Source: Collybiopsis luxurians FD-317 M1 (lineage: Eukaryota; Basidiomycota; Agaricomycetes; Agaricales; Omphalotaceae). From it: a stretch of 64,000 bases of DNA. Below are positions 50,393 to 61,727 of the stretch, one piece after another. The stretch covers positions 310,001-374,000 of the forward strand of contig KN834758.1 in NCBI GenBank assembly GCA_000827265.1, read 5' to 3'. How positions within the stretch are numbered: the stretch's first letter is position 1; each line of letters begins with the position of its first letter. The notes below the pieces were generated by a model. It saw only the letters and a program-made list of their open reading frames with translations, made no database searches and was not told the DNA's origin. Position numbers and translations under genes: made by a program.

Positions 50393-52490
50393 TTTGAGAA
50401 TGAGAAGACGGGAAACTGAACCACTAACGCCGTGCAGAAGGACGAGGATCTGGTGAAGGCTAGAATTCTTCGGCTGTACTACGCTTACTCATTATTATTG
50501 GCGCTTACACCGGCGCCAATTTTTCAAGTACCGTAAAAGGACAGGCAATCTTACGGTATGATATAACTTAATAGCCTCTTCAAGCCTCTCCAATCCCGAA
50601 ATACTTGTTTCGAAGCTTCTGAATCAATTTGATCTTCTGGTGTTCGGAAAAAAAAAAAAACTTGCCAGGAAAGTAGATGATGTGCAAGGCTTCACAGAAG
50701 TAACGCAGTCTCAATGCAGATATTGAGCGACTTGAGTGTGACGATTACCCGTTCATGGATGGGACAGTTTTTAAAAGCTCAATGACGCATCTAACACCTC
50801 TTTGTGAGCGCATATCGGCCCTCGTAACGGCGTTTGCGGAGTCGGCGATTGACGGTGAACGATGCTTGTAGACTGATGGACCCTGAATTTTTGACTATGG
50901 TCGATAAAAAATCGAGGATAATATCGGCGAGAATGCTCAGATATCCCAGGATAGGTGAGATGTCGATGATAGTTCCGTCGCTAGGCTCACTAGACCCAGG
51001 CGCCAAAGTAACATGATATATGCTCCAAGAATTGAGCGATTGTGAATACTTTGTGGACTGGGTTATCAGGCTCGAGAGAACATGTTTCATGAGCACCAGT
51101 CTCCAGCTATGTGATTCAGCCGCTGCAGATGTTTATGGGGTAAGATCGTGTCAAAATCGGAGCCGCGACAATTTTCAGTAGTTTCGACATCATCTATCCG
51201 CCTTCGATGCCTCAACCACCCCGGGCGTCGGAGGGCTATATTACAAATGGCCAAAAAGTTTTTTGGATTGAATCGAATTAAATGAGATACTGCTCAAGAG
51301 GTGCGAAGTAAATCGGCGACGATAAAGACCCACATAATGAAGAGCCCTTGTCCCAGAGGTTGATTGAGAGCGAGCACAGTGAGAGGATGTCCAGTGGCTG
51401 AGTGTCTTTTCCGGTGAAAGACGATTCCGACCACTATTCGGCCTAGACAAGTGCTGCATGATTAACACGGGTTCGTGTCGAAAATACGGTACGAAGCCCA
51501 TGGTAAACCTAGCGGCAAGCCATACCGTACCCAGTAGAGCCCGAATGCAGGTGAATTTGAAACAAATTGTACTAATCCATTTGAAGCCCGACGAGGCTCG
51601 GAAGAGAAAGGGTTCAGTGATTCTTGTAGCAAAATTTTATTACGGCTAAAAAAAGAGAAAAAAGCACTGTTATACGAACTAGCAGTAGCAAGTAAACAAA
51701 CACGTGGGAGTCAATTATGGTGCTCTAACTGGTTCCTTCACTATATCGACGTCGCAAACAACAAACGTTAGCCCAGCTTATTCAAGAGTAGAGCCAAAAG
51801 CAACCTATTCATTTTTCTGACTGTTTCAAAACAGTTTTTTTTCCATCAGGGAAGGCCGTTTCTCTCGCGGAATAACCTCCATCCCTATCGGGTCTGCTCT
51901 TTGCATCAAGATGACAAGTCACTGCGGGTCAGCGTTCAAATTTAAAAGGGAATAGATCAAGTAATATTCGATGGACAGATATTCAGCAAATTTGGGAAGG
52001 TTTGCGCTAGCCTTGAGGTCTGCTTTGCAGTCTGGATGTCTTGTGTTTCCCGGACCTCTGCAGCAATCGCCGATCTACGACAAGTTTGCGGGATGGTCGT
52101 TCGTTTTCGTCCTTCAAGATCCGTTGCATGGGAGCCTGAAAAGGACATGGCGGAGGAGTTTTGAACGAATCTATGGTTGTTCATCCGACCGAAAAACATT
52201 CCTCCGACAAAAATGATATCTAATCAGCGGCCGGAAGCCCGTAAGCGCCGATGAAAGCGGAAACTGACCAGTTCAGCTGGTGACATGTGTAAAAAATCAG
52301 ACCCATTCCCTCATTTTCCGTGGCCAAAGCTTCTCAAATTCCTATACTTCCTGTGTCAAAAAGCTTAGGTGAGCGCGATTTTCTCGAAGATTTCCCCTTT
52401 TGTCCCACACCACCCGCGGAAGATCTCGCCAGGAATCAAAAATTATAAAAGCGGGTCTTGAATACCCGTCATATTTCCTCTTCGCCTCTG
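50393..52490. other. Gene-poor block between kinase and MFS transporter
   Basis: 2.1 kb separate two divergent genes, so it contains both promoters. A CACGTG lies near 51703. Short frames on both strands (50791-51096 minus, 51241-51501 minus, 51957-52216) have no recognisable content. No repeat or RNA was identified. Confidence 0.45.
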
Positions 52491-55281
52491 ATGACTGCCT
52501 GTAGTAGCACGAAGCCCATGGAAAGGAGACCGCTGCTGGACCACACGCCATCCTCTTACAACGCCCTTGACGATGGCGAGTCTATCAGTGATACATCGAC
52601 CCTCGCCGAGCAAGAACACATCGATTCTCAACCCTTGAACAAATTCTCTGTAGCAGATACATGTTGGATCCTCACTGGCCTTTGGAGTGCCGTCTTTCTC
52701 GGCGCTCTTGATGGTGTGTGAGGATGTTGTTTCCAGGATCATTCTGACATCATTGGCATGGTAGGCACCGTCGTGGCGACTTTGTTATCGCCTATTGGGA
52801 GCCATTTCAACAGGTCGAATCAATCGTCGTATATTGGTACAGCATACTTATTATCAGTATGCTGTTTTACGCCCTTGTATGGTTAGCTTATTTTTCATTC
52901 TCTCATCACGATGGGTTATACATATTATTCACAAATTTAGGACGTCTCTCTGATATCCTGGGCCGAAAAGGAGCCATGCTCCTGGCGTTGTCGCTCTTCG
53001 GTAAGAGATTGAATTATATAATAAACGTAGATAAATGCCGAAGTTTGATTAGGATCTGGAACGGTGTTCTGTGCGTTCGCTCCTACTATGGAGTCTCTCA
53101 TCGCGGCGAGGGCAGTCGCTGGAATGGGGGGCGGAGGGTAGGTTATTTTATCTTCTATATAGTCAGCGCTAATATCTCTTGCTTGCAGTGTCATGACCGG
53201 TGAGTTCTTTCAAGCAAGGGAAAATCTGTACCCTCATTGAGATTTTTCTTCAGTATCTAGTATCGTGGTCACCGATTTGATACCTTTGTGAGTTCTATGA
53301 AATATGAATACAGATACCAGAATTAAAGACTTGACTCTGAGCAGAAAACAACGAGGATTGTACCAAGGCATGGCCAATATGTAAGTCATCGTGATTCTAT
53401 TCTGGGATGAATTCTTACTGTCCGCTAGATTGTTTGGTCTAGGTGCGGGCATTGGAGGGCCCATCGGTGGCTGGATTAACGATACATTTGGATGGTAAGG
53501 ATGTACTTTGTCGAGCATTAGTTTTATTGCTAACCGTAGGCATTGCAAGGCAAGCGGCATTCCTTTTTCAGGTCTTAAGTTTTTCACTGTGCCCCTTTGC
53601 AAGTACTCACTTTTGGTATCGACCAGGCACCTGTTCTTCTTTTCAGCTTTGTGGTAGTGTGCCTGAAAGTGAATATTCAACTACCGTCGGACGTACAGAA
53701 CCAGACCCTTCGAGACAAGCTGCGACGAATTGATTTTCTTGGGTCCTTGACTCTGGTCGGCGCTGTCGGTTGTCTGTTGCTCGGCTTCAGTTTAAAAACA
53801 ACTGAAGAGATGCCCTGGTCTCATCCGTGGATCTGGGGGTTGTTCACGGCGAGCACGCTATGTGGTGCTTCATTCCTTTTGGTGGAAAAATATGTGTCGC
53901 CGTATCCAGTCATGCCACTAAGACTGATAACACGAAGAACTCCGCTCGCCGTATCAATGTCTAATTTTTTCGGAAGTATGGCTGCATTTTCGACCGTAAG
54001 TGCGATTCATGCAAATAAGCAATGTCAACTGACCTACCTCTCCCCTTTAGCTGTACAATATTCCCTTGGTAGGTAGCATTTTCTGACATAATTCGTCCGA
54101 CTCTCATGGAAATTGGACAGTACTTCACAGCCGTGCGTTTGTATTCTACAGCACAATCAGGTTAGTTGGGTATTTTATTTTCCATAGTACAGATAACCCT
54201 GAACTGTTGAATAAGGACTCCACCTGCTTCCCCATTCTGTAAGTTTCCTGGAAGTGAAAAGCGCTTTCCGTGTTCTGACATGAGCACCGTTTAGGTCGCA
54301 ATTTCTACAGGAAGCGTTTTTGCAGGATGGCAAGTCCAGCTCGGTCTTGCAAGATACTGGCGTACTGACTGTTCCTTTACAGGATGATGCGGCGCACAGG
54401 AAAACTGTATAGGTAATTGGCCCTTTGCTACTTCATGAGCTCGATTTTATTTATTTATTTATTTACAGACTCACACTGTGCTCGGGATTCATGTGTATCT
54501 TGGCCAGCATGTCCGTCATTCTGTGGAACCAAAGCACTTCCTCGATCCACTTATGGATCGACATAGTTCCTCAAGGGTTCGGAATGGCCAGTTTGATTAC
54601 CACGACGCTAATAGTCAGTCCTTAGTTAGTCGTGAATGATCCTCGTAACTGAACAATTCTGTAGGCCATGATTGCGGGAGTTCAAAGGGAAGACATGGCC
54701 GTGGCCACAGGAAGTAGGTCCATGACTATCTAGAGAGCAGCACCATGCTGACTCGTCTACTATCCAGTTACCTACCTTTTTCGGACTACTGGTAACTTAA
54801 CCTGTGTCATTCTCCGAACCTTATATGCTCAGGTGTCTGGACAGGTCAAGTCTTGGGCGTCAGTATCAGTGGAGCGATCCTTCAGGCAGTTCTCCTTCAG
54901 AAACTACGGCTAAGGATCCAGGGTCCTGGGTCAGCGGAGGTCAGTTGCAAAATGAGTTCTCTTAAGAAGGAGACTTACGAAAGTATCTCTAGCTCATTTA
55001 CGATATACAGTAAGTTCTCGTCTCAGATAAAATCAAAGCTTTTCTTCATGTAAAAAATTCTTCAGGCATTCAACGAACATCATACCCACACTTGATCCTT
55101 TACACAAAGCTGCCGCTATTAATTCGTACGCGGACGCTTTACAAATTGTCTTCATTTGTCAGGCAGTGTGGAACTTCCTGGCATTTCTTTGGTGAGGACA
55201 CCGAACTCTATCAAACTTGTGGACTAACTGTACGCCGTAATTTCCAGGTGCATACCCATTCAAGAGAATGTATTACCATAA
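52491..55281 (+). CDS. MFS transporter, DHA2 type (vacuolar basic amino acid transporter/Fnx1-like)
   Basis: A 14-TM proton antiporter. The start gives MTACSSTKPMERRPLLDHTP with a dileucine-like RRPLL, in keeping with vacuolar sorting. TM1 is WILTGLWSAVFLGALDGTVV, then SSYIGTAYLLSVCCFTPLYG and GRLSDILGRKGAMLLALSLF, the MFS motif A. Motif C-like GLGAGIGGPIGGWINDTFGW follows. Later helices include GSLTLVGAVGCLLLGFSL, WIWGLFTASTLCGASFLL, MCILASMSVILWN and VLGVSISGAILQAVLLQKLR. The C-terminal helix, ADALQIVFICQAVWNFLAFL, is followed by a last short exon ending QENVLP. It has more than ten exons; one junction near 54950-55070 could not be resolved. It is about 560 residues. The exact substrate (amino acid or drug) is open. 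Confidence 0.86.
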
Positions 55282-55565
55282 TGTACTCTTCAAACAACCA
55301 TTCCTCAATACCCCCAAAATATCTAATAGACGTCGCACAACAAATTGCATTCGAGTAGCTGGTGTATCTCTAAAGCCATCGGAGTATTTATCTAGCATTT
55401 AAAGTTCCATCCTTGAACGTCGCAAAGAAATGAAATGATTATTGACGAAAAGGTGTAAGGTTTTTGAGTATAACATTTGCGGGATCGGGGCCTTTTGAGA
55501 CGAATCGAAGATACTTTTCTAAACGAACGATGTGTGTAGATTCATGAGGCACTCACGTCAGAAAT

Positions 55566-55811
55566 TTACGCACAACCGGGAGGTTTTTCTTCTATCCATT
55601 TCCGCGTTTTCTTTGATATGACCACCGCTTCCCCACCTTTTATTAACGTGTTGTCATCGGTATCGGCATACGTTCGGTGCTCTGGACGAGCCGGACAAGG
55701 AAGTACGTTCGATGCAGATACTGTAACGACAGTAGCGAAAAATGTGACACTGAACAGAGAGGTTATAAAGGTGCGGCCTTGGACAAAGTGTAGAGCTCGA
55801 TTTATGAACAT
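55566..55811 (-). CDS. Small hypothetical protein with one TM segment (81 residues)
   Basis: The start ATG at 55811 gives MFINRALHFVQGRTFITSLF, followed by SVTFFATVVTVSASNVLPCP, a single TM helix ending in a Pro-Cys-Pro motif, then ARPEHRTYADTDDN and KKTRKWIEEKPPGCA. The basic N-terminus before the TM suggests mitochondrial or membrane targeting. An upstream ATG (MGIAVL) followed by a GTAAGT intron cannot be joined in frame, so that intron is more likely in the 5' UTR. It looks like a conserved small fungal mitochondrial protein, but I cannot name the family. It is divergent from the mitochondrial uS14 gene at 232 bp. Confidence 0.6.
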   Translation of the reverse strand: MFINRALHFVQGRTFITSLFSVTFFATVVTVSASNVLPCPARPEHRTYADTDDNTLIKGGEAVVISKKTRKWIEEKPPGCA

Positions 55812-56043
55812 TCTATGACTGTTTTTGATATGAGAAATTGAATTATGCCAATGAGAGAGCACTTACTAAGAACTGCAATACCCATAGTCGTTGCCCAAGG
55901 GCGTCTTCAGAAACGATGGTGGTGGTTGCTTGATTTGATTGGAAAAAAAATTATGACTGGATTCCGACTCGAGCCGAGCGCGCAGATTTCGTAAGCGCGG
56001 CCACACGAACCTCGCACTCGTCCAACACACTAAAAAAAAGGCA

Positions 56044-56409
56044 ATGGGTCTTCGCCCGAATATACGGGTCCTCAGAGACATGAAAGCCCGCCAGGGTGTT
56101 CTCGATAACGAGGTCACTCGAAGAGCTTATCTTTGTGTTGCTCGCAATCAAAGTCTGCCTGCCCAAGTCCGCCACCAAGCTCAGTTACAGCTCAACACAT
56201 TCGGACGATATACACGACCAACCACAGTTAAAAACAGGTGTTATGTCAGTGGTAAAGGCAGAGGTATTATTGGTGAATTCGGCTTGTGCAGGGTATGTCA
56301 AACATGGCCTTTTTAGATTAACTTGTCCTGACTTTGTTGTTTCCAGTTCCAGTTCCGGTTAAAGGCTTTGGCTGGGCAGCTGAACGGTGTCAAGAAAGCA
56401 TCTTGGTAG
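56044..56409 (+). CDS. MRP2: Mitochondrial small-subunit ribosomal protein uS14m
   Basis: A component of the mitochondrial 30S-type subunit head. The start gives MGLRPNIRVLRDMKARQGVL, then RRAYLCVARNQSLPAQVRHQ and AQLQLNTFGRYTRPTTVKNR. CYVSGKGRGIIGEFGLCR contains the S14 signature (R..... GR.R.....G..R). After a ~57-nt intron the second exon encodes FQFRLKALAGQLNGVKKASW, the standard S14 C-terminus ending in SW. It is about 100 residues, full length. It lacks the zinc-binding cysteine quartet, as expected for the C-minus mitochondrial/bacterial form. Confidence 0.94.
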
Positions 56410-56555
56410 TCTTGGGGTAGACTAGATGTCCGGCGATTAATCAGTCACTCAAAGGTCGTACTCGCAAGGAATACTCTATGGCTCGAACGCGTACAGTTAC
56501 AACAATCCTTCAATTATGAAATCTATACAGAATTACCTATTCCTTAATATATCGT

Positions 56556-58354
56556 TCAAGTTGATCCAGGAGTGTGCTCTGCACCCGCTATGTCACTCAA
56601 TCGAAGCTCAGGTTCTCCTCTCTCCCTGCGCCAGCGGTTCATAATATTCAAGGTCGATTGTTCAATCAGGAATCTGTAGATGACTGGATTTAGCGAGATT
56701 ATAGAGTACGAATATGGATATACGTGCCCATATTTACGAAGCCATTTCTCATTGATTTCCCAATTACTATGGGCAAGTACATCATCTCCGTGTATGGTCA
56801 CCGCGTTGCGGTACTCCAAGAGACAATCCACCAAGTCGAACCGGGCTTGATAATTTTCATTAAGCATATAGGCCAAGTGGAAAAAGTCAGTCTTACTGCG
56901 CAATAGTATCATGCGGTCGCGCAATTCAGGATGGAGAATACGGTCAATGACACTTTCTAAGGTGGTATGTCAGAAACAAGGAAGATCAAGAAGATAAATC
57001 CCCACAAACCATGGGGCACGGTCCTAGATGCAACGAGCGATTAAACATCTCATTTGCCGCAGCGAGACCAAGATTGCATACCGTTGGACCAGAGTAGGAC
57101 GTAGTGAAGATGGCAAACAGTAGGCACTATTCCTCTTGAAGTTGTCCAAATGATAACTAACGAGATGGCGTCAACAAGGATCGAAGAAAGAGCGATATTC
57201 ATTACTGGATAAGTTTATATGCCTCATTCTTATTGGGGTCATCGTCATCTTCTGCTTGGTCAGGGGAAGCCTGATCATTTGTCCTTGACTGAGTGTTGGT
57301 GGTGGATGATGCCGAAGGGAAAGTTAGGGGAGGGAGTGAAGTCTCTAAATTCATGTGGCCCCCTGGAATATAAGTAGAAGGATAATTGGAAACATTTGAA
57401 GACGAAGAAGCCCCGTATTGAGGTGGCGTAGTAGCATTTGCAGAATTTGACATGAACATCGGGGAACCAGTTCCGTTACGCATTACATCGGAAAACATTG
57501 TACGACCATCATGAGCGTTGGGTGCGGGATATAGTGGTGTAGCGCTCAAGGGACCGCTGTTCATCGGAAGGAGCATTGAATACGAGCCAGAGTCACCGGC
57601 ATCGCTAGTGGTACGAGCCTTCTTATTCGAGGCATTGTCGTCTTCAGCGGCAGGGCGCTTTTGAGCAGAGTTCAAAAGTTCGGCGGAGGCTGAAGTTTTC
57701 TTACGCCTCTGATATCCCTCCCAAGCTGTGTCTGTTTCCGATTTGTTGACAAAGTTATTGAAATCGGACATTTCCCATCCGAGTTTCGGCAGCAGCCCAC
57801 CTGCACCTTCACCAATGAAGGCGGTGACACTTTTGAGAAGATTCCGAAGAGTTTGATTCTCTTGCATCAAATCTGATTGAGATTTAGAAAAGGGGGAAGT
57901 GGAGAAGAAGCCAATTAACCTTTCAAGATGTTTCTCATTTCACCCATAGCCTCATCTTTGCCACCTGATAGAATTTCGACCCGGGCTTCGAGGTCACGGA
58001 TCTGGAATAACAATGTGAGACAGTGAGACTTCGGGAACAAGCATAAACGGACTCGCTGCTGCTTCCTCAGACGGAACTCTCTTTGAGCAATACGGTTCTG
58101 GTCTCTTCGAGCGGCTTGAGAGCTGTGATAACGTGGATGAGACGCTCGACGTAAGCAATCTTGACAAGGGAATGACAAGGTTACCATTACTCACTTTGGG
58201 TTTTTCTTTCTGCCTGGCTTACCTGGGGGCGCAGAATCTTCAAGAGACTCTAGGTCTGTCTGAAACGAACTATGAACGGCAAATTTAAGACCAGACCTGA
58301 TATACTCACATCAGGGTCTTTCGAGTAACCTCGCTCGGTTGGGCTCTCTTCCAT
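56556..58354 (-). CDS. bZIP transcription factor with DUF3425-like C-terminal domain
   Basis: The start gives MEESPTERGYSKDPD, then TDLESLEDSAPPGKPGRKKN. The basic region is SQAARRDQNRIAQREFRLRK, with the NxxAQxxFR pattern of fungal AP-1/Yap-type bZIPs. The zipper begins IRDLEARVEILSGGKDEAMG, followed by LMQENQTLRNLLKSVTAFIG. A Ser/Asn-rich middle ends near AYKLIQ. The C-terminal domain, ESVIDRILHPELRDRMILLR and LLEYRNAVTIHGDDVLAHSN with INEKWLRKYGHVYPYSYSII, resembles DUF3425, which often follows fungal bZIP domains. It ends AGAEHTPGST. It has about seven exons and 450 residues. Splicing between 56950 and 57200 is tentative. Confidence 0.82.
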
Positions 58355-58798
58355 GATTCAGGTGGGATTCGGTGACAGAAACGTATTTCGTAATTTGCCG
58401 AACCAGCCAAATTACAAGCGCTCAGAATTTCTCACGCAAGGATCTCGTGTCTATTTCAATCTGGTCTAATGCTGGACGCGCGATACTATGTCAATTATTT
58501 CCTACTTTTTGTTCAGGTGAGGGCTACTCGTGAGCACGGCTGGTTAATTTTTGGGTTGATTGAATGCTCGCATGAACCTTCTCCGCAGGCCATTGTTGTT
58601 TTTTTTCCTAGATTTTTTAAATCTATTTCGGAATTGTTATCGACCTATCTCATGCCTTTAAATCCATTTGCTTGGGGCACCATATCTTATTCCGTGAAAT
58701 GCTTAGATCTTGTTGATCGAATTCATTAGTTGCAGGCTGACAAGACTCTCAGTGAATAAATATCCAATGGTGCTCTATGGTGCCCCAACTATGTTCAT
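58355..58798. other. Divergent intergenic region
   Basis: 444 bp between the bZIP start and the DUF6593-like gene. It is AT-rich with a T-run near 58600 and presumably holds both promoters. No gene was called. Confidence 0.35.
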
Positions 58799-59592
58799 AT
58801 GGCTTCAACTATCAGAGTCCTTCACTTTGTTTTTCCCTCTGTAGCGAATGCCGATATGCGAACGTTCAAGGTGTTTCAGCTATCGGATGAGCCGTCGACG
58901 GATGGGGTGGAGCTTTATCGTGTTTGTAATACCTCGTCGAGACCTATGCAATATCCTTTTTTTCATTTCATGCTAGTTCTACCATCCGGTAACTGGACTT
59001 GCGCACGGATTGACTACGTTTCATCGGCAAAATTTGACCACCAGTATTTTTGAACCGGGTGTGTAGATACCTCGCAAACATTTGATTGAACTTTTTATTC
59101 ACCTAGTTCAGCTGGCCAGATCGACTGGTCATCAGATTACAATGCTACTATCTACTTTGGACTGGAAGAGGTAGTTTCACGTTGCGAATTTTGTCCACAG
59201 ACAACTGATAAGAAACATAGGTTCACATTCGCAACCTGAGGAAGGCAAAGAAGCCTAGTAGCCAGTCAGTCATATTTCAAACGACCTTGTTTCATGGGGA
59301 TTAAAACTTTCTTTAGGTCTCGTCGTTTCAAAGCCGCAGACGGTTCCGAGTACAAATGGAAAATGTCTTCTTCCGAATCGGATGATCTCGTAGTGCGTAT
59401 CTAAACTCATATCATATCTGTCTTATGGTAACGCTTTTCAAGTGTGTTGATTCTCGAGGTAAAGCGGTTGCGTCCTGGTACCAAGAAAAGTCACATTTGC
59501 ACGTTTCACCTAAAGGCGAATTAATACTTGACCGACTCGTCGTCACTTGTTTCCTGAATTTGTGGGCGTTGAAGCATTTAAGACAGTGGTAG
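58799..59592 (+). CDS. DUF6593 family protein
   Basis: A short protein of a family expanded in mushroom-forming fungi. The start gives MASTIRVLHFVFPSVANADM, then RTFKVFQLSDEPSTDGVELY and RVCNTSS, the 'N-terminal strand plus YRV' look of the family. A further exon gives AGQIDWSSDYNATIYFGLEE; the next gives RRFKAADGSEYKWKMSSSES, matching the central 'F.A.DG.EYKW' motif. The last exon (acceptor TTCAAG) is GKAVASWYQEKSHLHVSPKG and ELILDRLVVTCFLNLWALKH, matching the terminal 'iVvT.l...' helix, ending LRQW. The splice between the first two exons (about 58950-59050) is uncertain. It is about 190 residues. The function of DUF6593 is unknown. Confidence 0.65.
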
Positions 59593-60443
59593 GATTGATG
59601 GCGCAAGTCCGCTGTATGTTTTTTTACATGCAATACTCGTCTAGTAGCAACCGGTGGCATTCCGACGGTAGATGCGTAAAGAATAGCAACAGTTCGCATT
59701 GGATACTGTCACCTGTGATTCTGAGGGTCATGGACCAACAACGCTGATCATTTTCCTGCAAATGATTGTCGCTCGATGGCTGCACAGGCTATCATTTGAG
59801 AACCACAACAAGCCGTTGGCGGCGGGCCTAGTACTCACATTTCTATTACTCTTAAGCGCCCTGAGCAGCGCAGTAAGCAACGAAGTGTCGCGCTCTACGT
59901 ATCTCTACGGTCTCTCAAATGGCAGTGCCGGTTCTCTTCTGACTGCGGCAAGGATGGATGGAGGTTACCAGAACGAATGCAGTGTGTGGTGCGGCTGTTG
60001 GTCCCGGTTCCTAGACGGTGAAATTCTCTCGGGTACTCTCGGTTACAGATCTGTGGCCGGTCTATAAGTTGCTGCTCAAGATCCTCGTTTTCATCAGAAT
60101 GGCTGAATTGCGAGATATACGGGACGGTTTCGTTGGAAGCGTATAATATTATACGTGATTATTGTACGTGATGAACTGGATGCCAAAATAAACGTCTTGT
60201 TCGAATGATCAGCAACCAAGTTGAAGATCTCCTTGCCGACCAGTATTGATTTCCTTTTTAGATGGCGTTTGGAACCAAGGAACGCTCTGTTGGACTAGCT
60301 TGTTGCCGTGGGCTTGGTTTCTAGGGAATCTCCATATTTGAGGAGGGGGGGAACAGGTATATAGCCAGGAACACCAGCTCAAATCCATTTGCTTCCCCAG
60401 CTGAAGTTCTATACATACCTTCGGGTACCTTTTAATCTCAAAA
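59593..60443. other. Intergenic region
   Basis: 851 bp. It contains a plus frame from an ATG at about 59762 with a Leu-rich hydrophobic stretch (AAGLVLTFLLLLSALSSAVS) but no other support. The rest appears non-coding. Confidence 0.35.
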
Positions 60444-61325
60444 ATGACCACACTCCCTTCCTTCGTAGAACTCATGGCATCGTTGGGAATCGACGCAAAG
60501 GCCACTGAGCAGCCTGAACGACAAGTTGTACCCTCGTCCTCATCCTCGTCCTCTTCGCCTTCACAATCCCCCAAGCCACTGACTATCCCTGCGGCACCTA
60601 TCCGATCCAAATCCAGCCCGTCTTTACGCGACCAAGCTTCTCGTTCTCGAACAGCGAGATACTCTCCATATTCTTCTACATTCGTAAGTCGCCTGGAGCA
60701 CTTCTTTGAGGGTGGTCGAACTAATGACACCTCAGATTTCTGCGAGACGTCGAGGCAGTGTGTCCTCTGTTTCGTCCTCCTCATCTTCAGATATCGACGG
60801 ATTGTCAGAACGAGTGAGTCGAAGATGCTAGCATGCTTCCTGTCTCGGCTAACATTCGAGTAGTCCAGCTCTTGTTCACCCACCCTTCGTTCATCTTCGC
60901 CTCGAATGCGGAAACGGGCTCAAAGTAAACTCGTCGTGAACGTCTTTGGGTCCTCGACTGATCTTTCAGCCAACACACCCATTTCTACTTATGTCCGCCG
61001 CAAGACGCCAGGAACGTCTCCTTCATCCCCATCTTTCCCTAGAGAATCCGACGATTCTCGGGAGTTCTCAAAGCCATTTCTCATTCCCACTTTGCCTGCC
61101 TTTCTTCCCAGTACCGTCACGAATAGCGCTTCGAAATCCGAGCTCGACCACTCGTCGTCTGAGCGGACTTCGCCGCTTCCCGACTTGAAACCGTTTGCGG
61201 ATATGGATCTTGACATACTGTCTCGTCGTTCCCATCTGCGCACTGGGATTCGGATATCCACCTCACCTCGGTTCGCCAGTACTGGCGAAAAGGCGATACA
61301 TCATAGAATGGTGCATGTTGCATGA
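60444..61325 (+). CDS. Ser-rich hypothetical protein
   Basis: Three exons. The first gives MTTLPSFVELMASLGIDAKA, where SFVELMASLGID is a short helical motif that I believe recurs at the N-terminus of related mushroom proteins, then Ser/Pro-rich sequence up to RYSPYSSTF. The second is ISARRRGSVSSVSSSSSSDI with DGLSER, and the third SSSCSPTLRSSSPRMRKRAQ with KLVVNVFG. The rest is Ser/Pro-rich with RRKTPGTSPSSPSFPRESDD and ends HHRMVHVA. It is about 255 residues and largely disordered, with many SP sites; no catalytic domain. Possibly a regulatory or scaffold protein; the function is not recognised. Confidence 0.6.
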
Positions 61326-61727
61326 TACCACCCTGTATACTAGCTTCTTTCATACCCCCAGCCCCTGTTCCCCGCACATATATGTACTATTTGGACACTC
61401 TTTTTTCATTTCTTTCTTGGTCCCTTGCTATCTCCGCGATGTGTACCTTTCATCGCCACACTCTTTTGGACAATTACACTCCTTTTACCCTACTTATCCC
61501 CATTGATCTAAATGCTTTTGTCGTACATCCGTTCCTTGGTACCTATGGCAAAACTACGCCGTCCCTCCCTGTACATAACATTGGTAGAGCCGTACTTAGC
61601 ATATAGCTTGGCGGCACCTAGTAAATCATTATCACCAATATCCATAATCCGCTTAGCAGCTGCGATACCTGAGGTATAACTTGAAACGACTCTAAGACCT
61701 TTCAGAATTGCAAACAAAAACTGGCAA
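61326..61727. other. Intergenic region between convergent genes
   Basis: 402 bp between two stop codons, T/C-rich and presumably 3' UTR. Nothing else was seen. Confidence 0.4.

Noticed and set aside
54448..54468. ATTT microsatellite
   Set aside because: A short simple repeat forming the pyrimidine-rich end of an intron in the MFS gene; not unusual.
59699..60067. Plus-strand frame with a Leu-rich hydrophobic stretch downstream of the DUF6593 gene
   Set aside because: There is no cleavable signal context, no homology recognised and no splice link to the DUF6593 gene, which already ends with its family C-terminus.
60209..60883. 224-codon minus-strand frame
   Set aside because: It is antisense to the Ser-rich gene at 60444-61325, whose three exons join correctly; the acidic runs are the complement of Ser codons.
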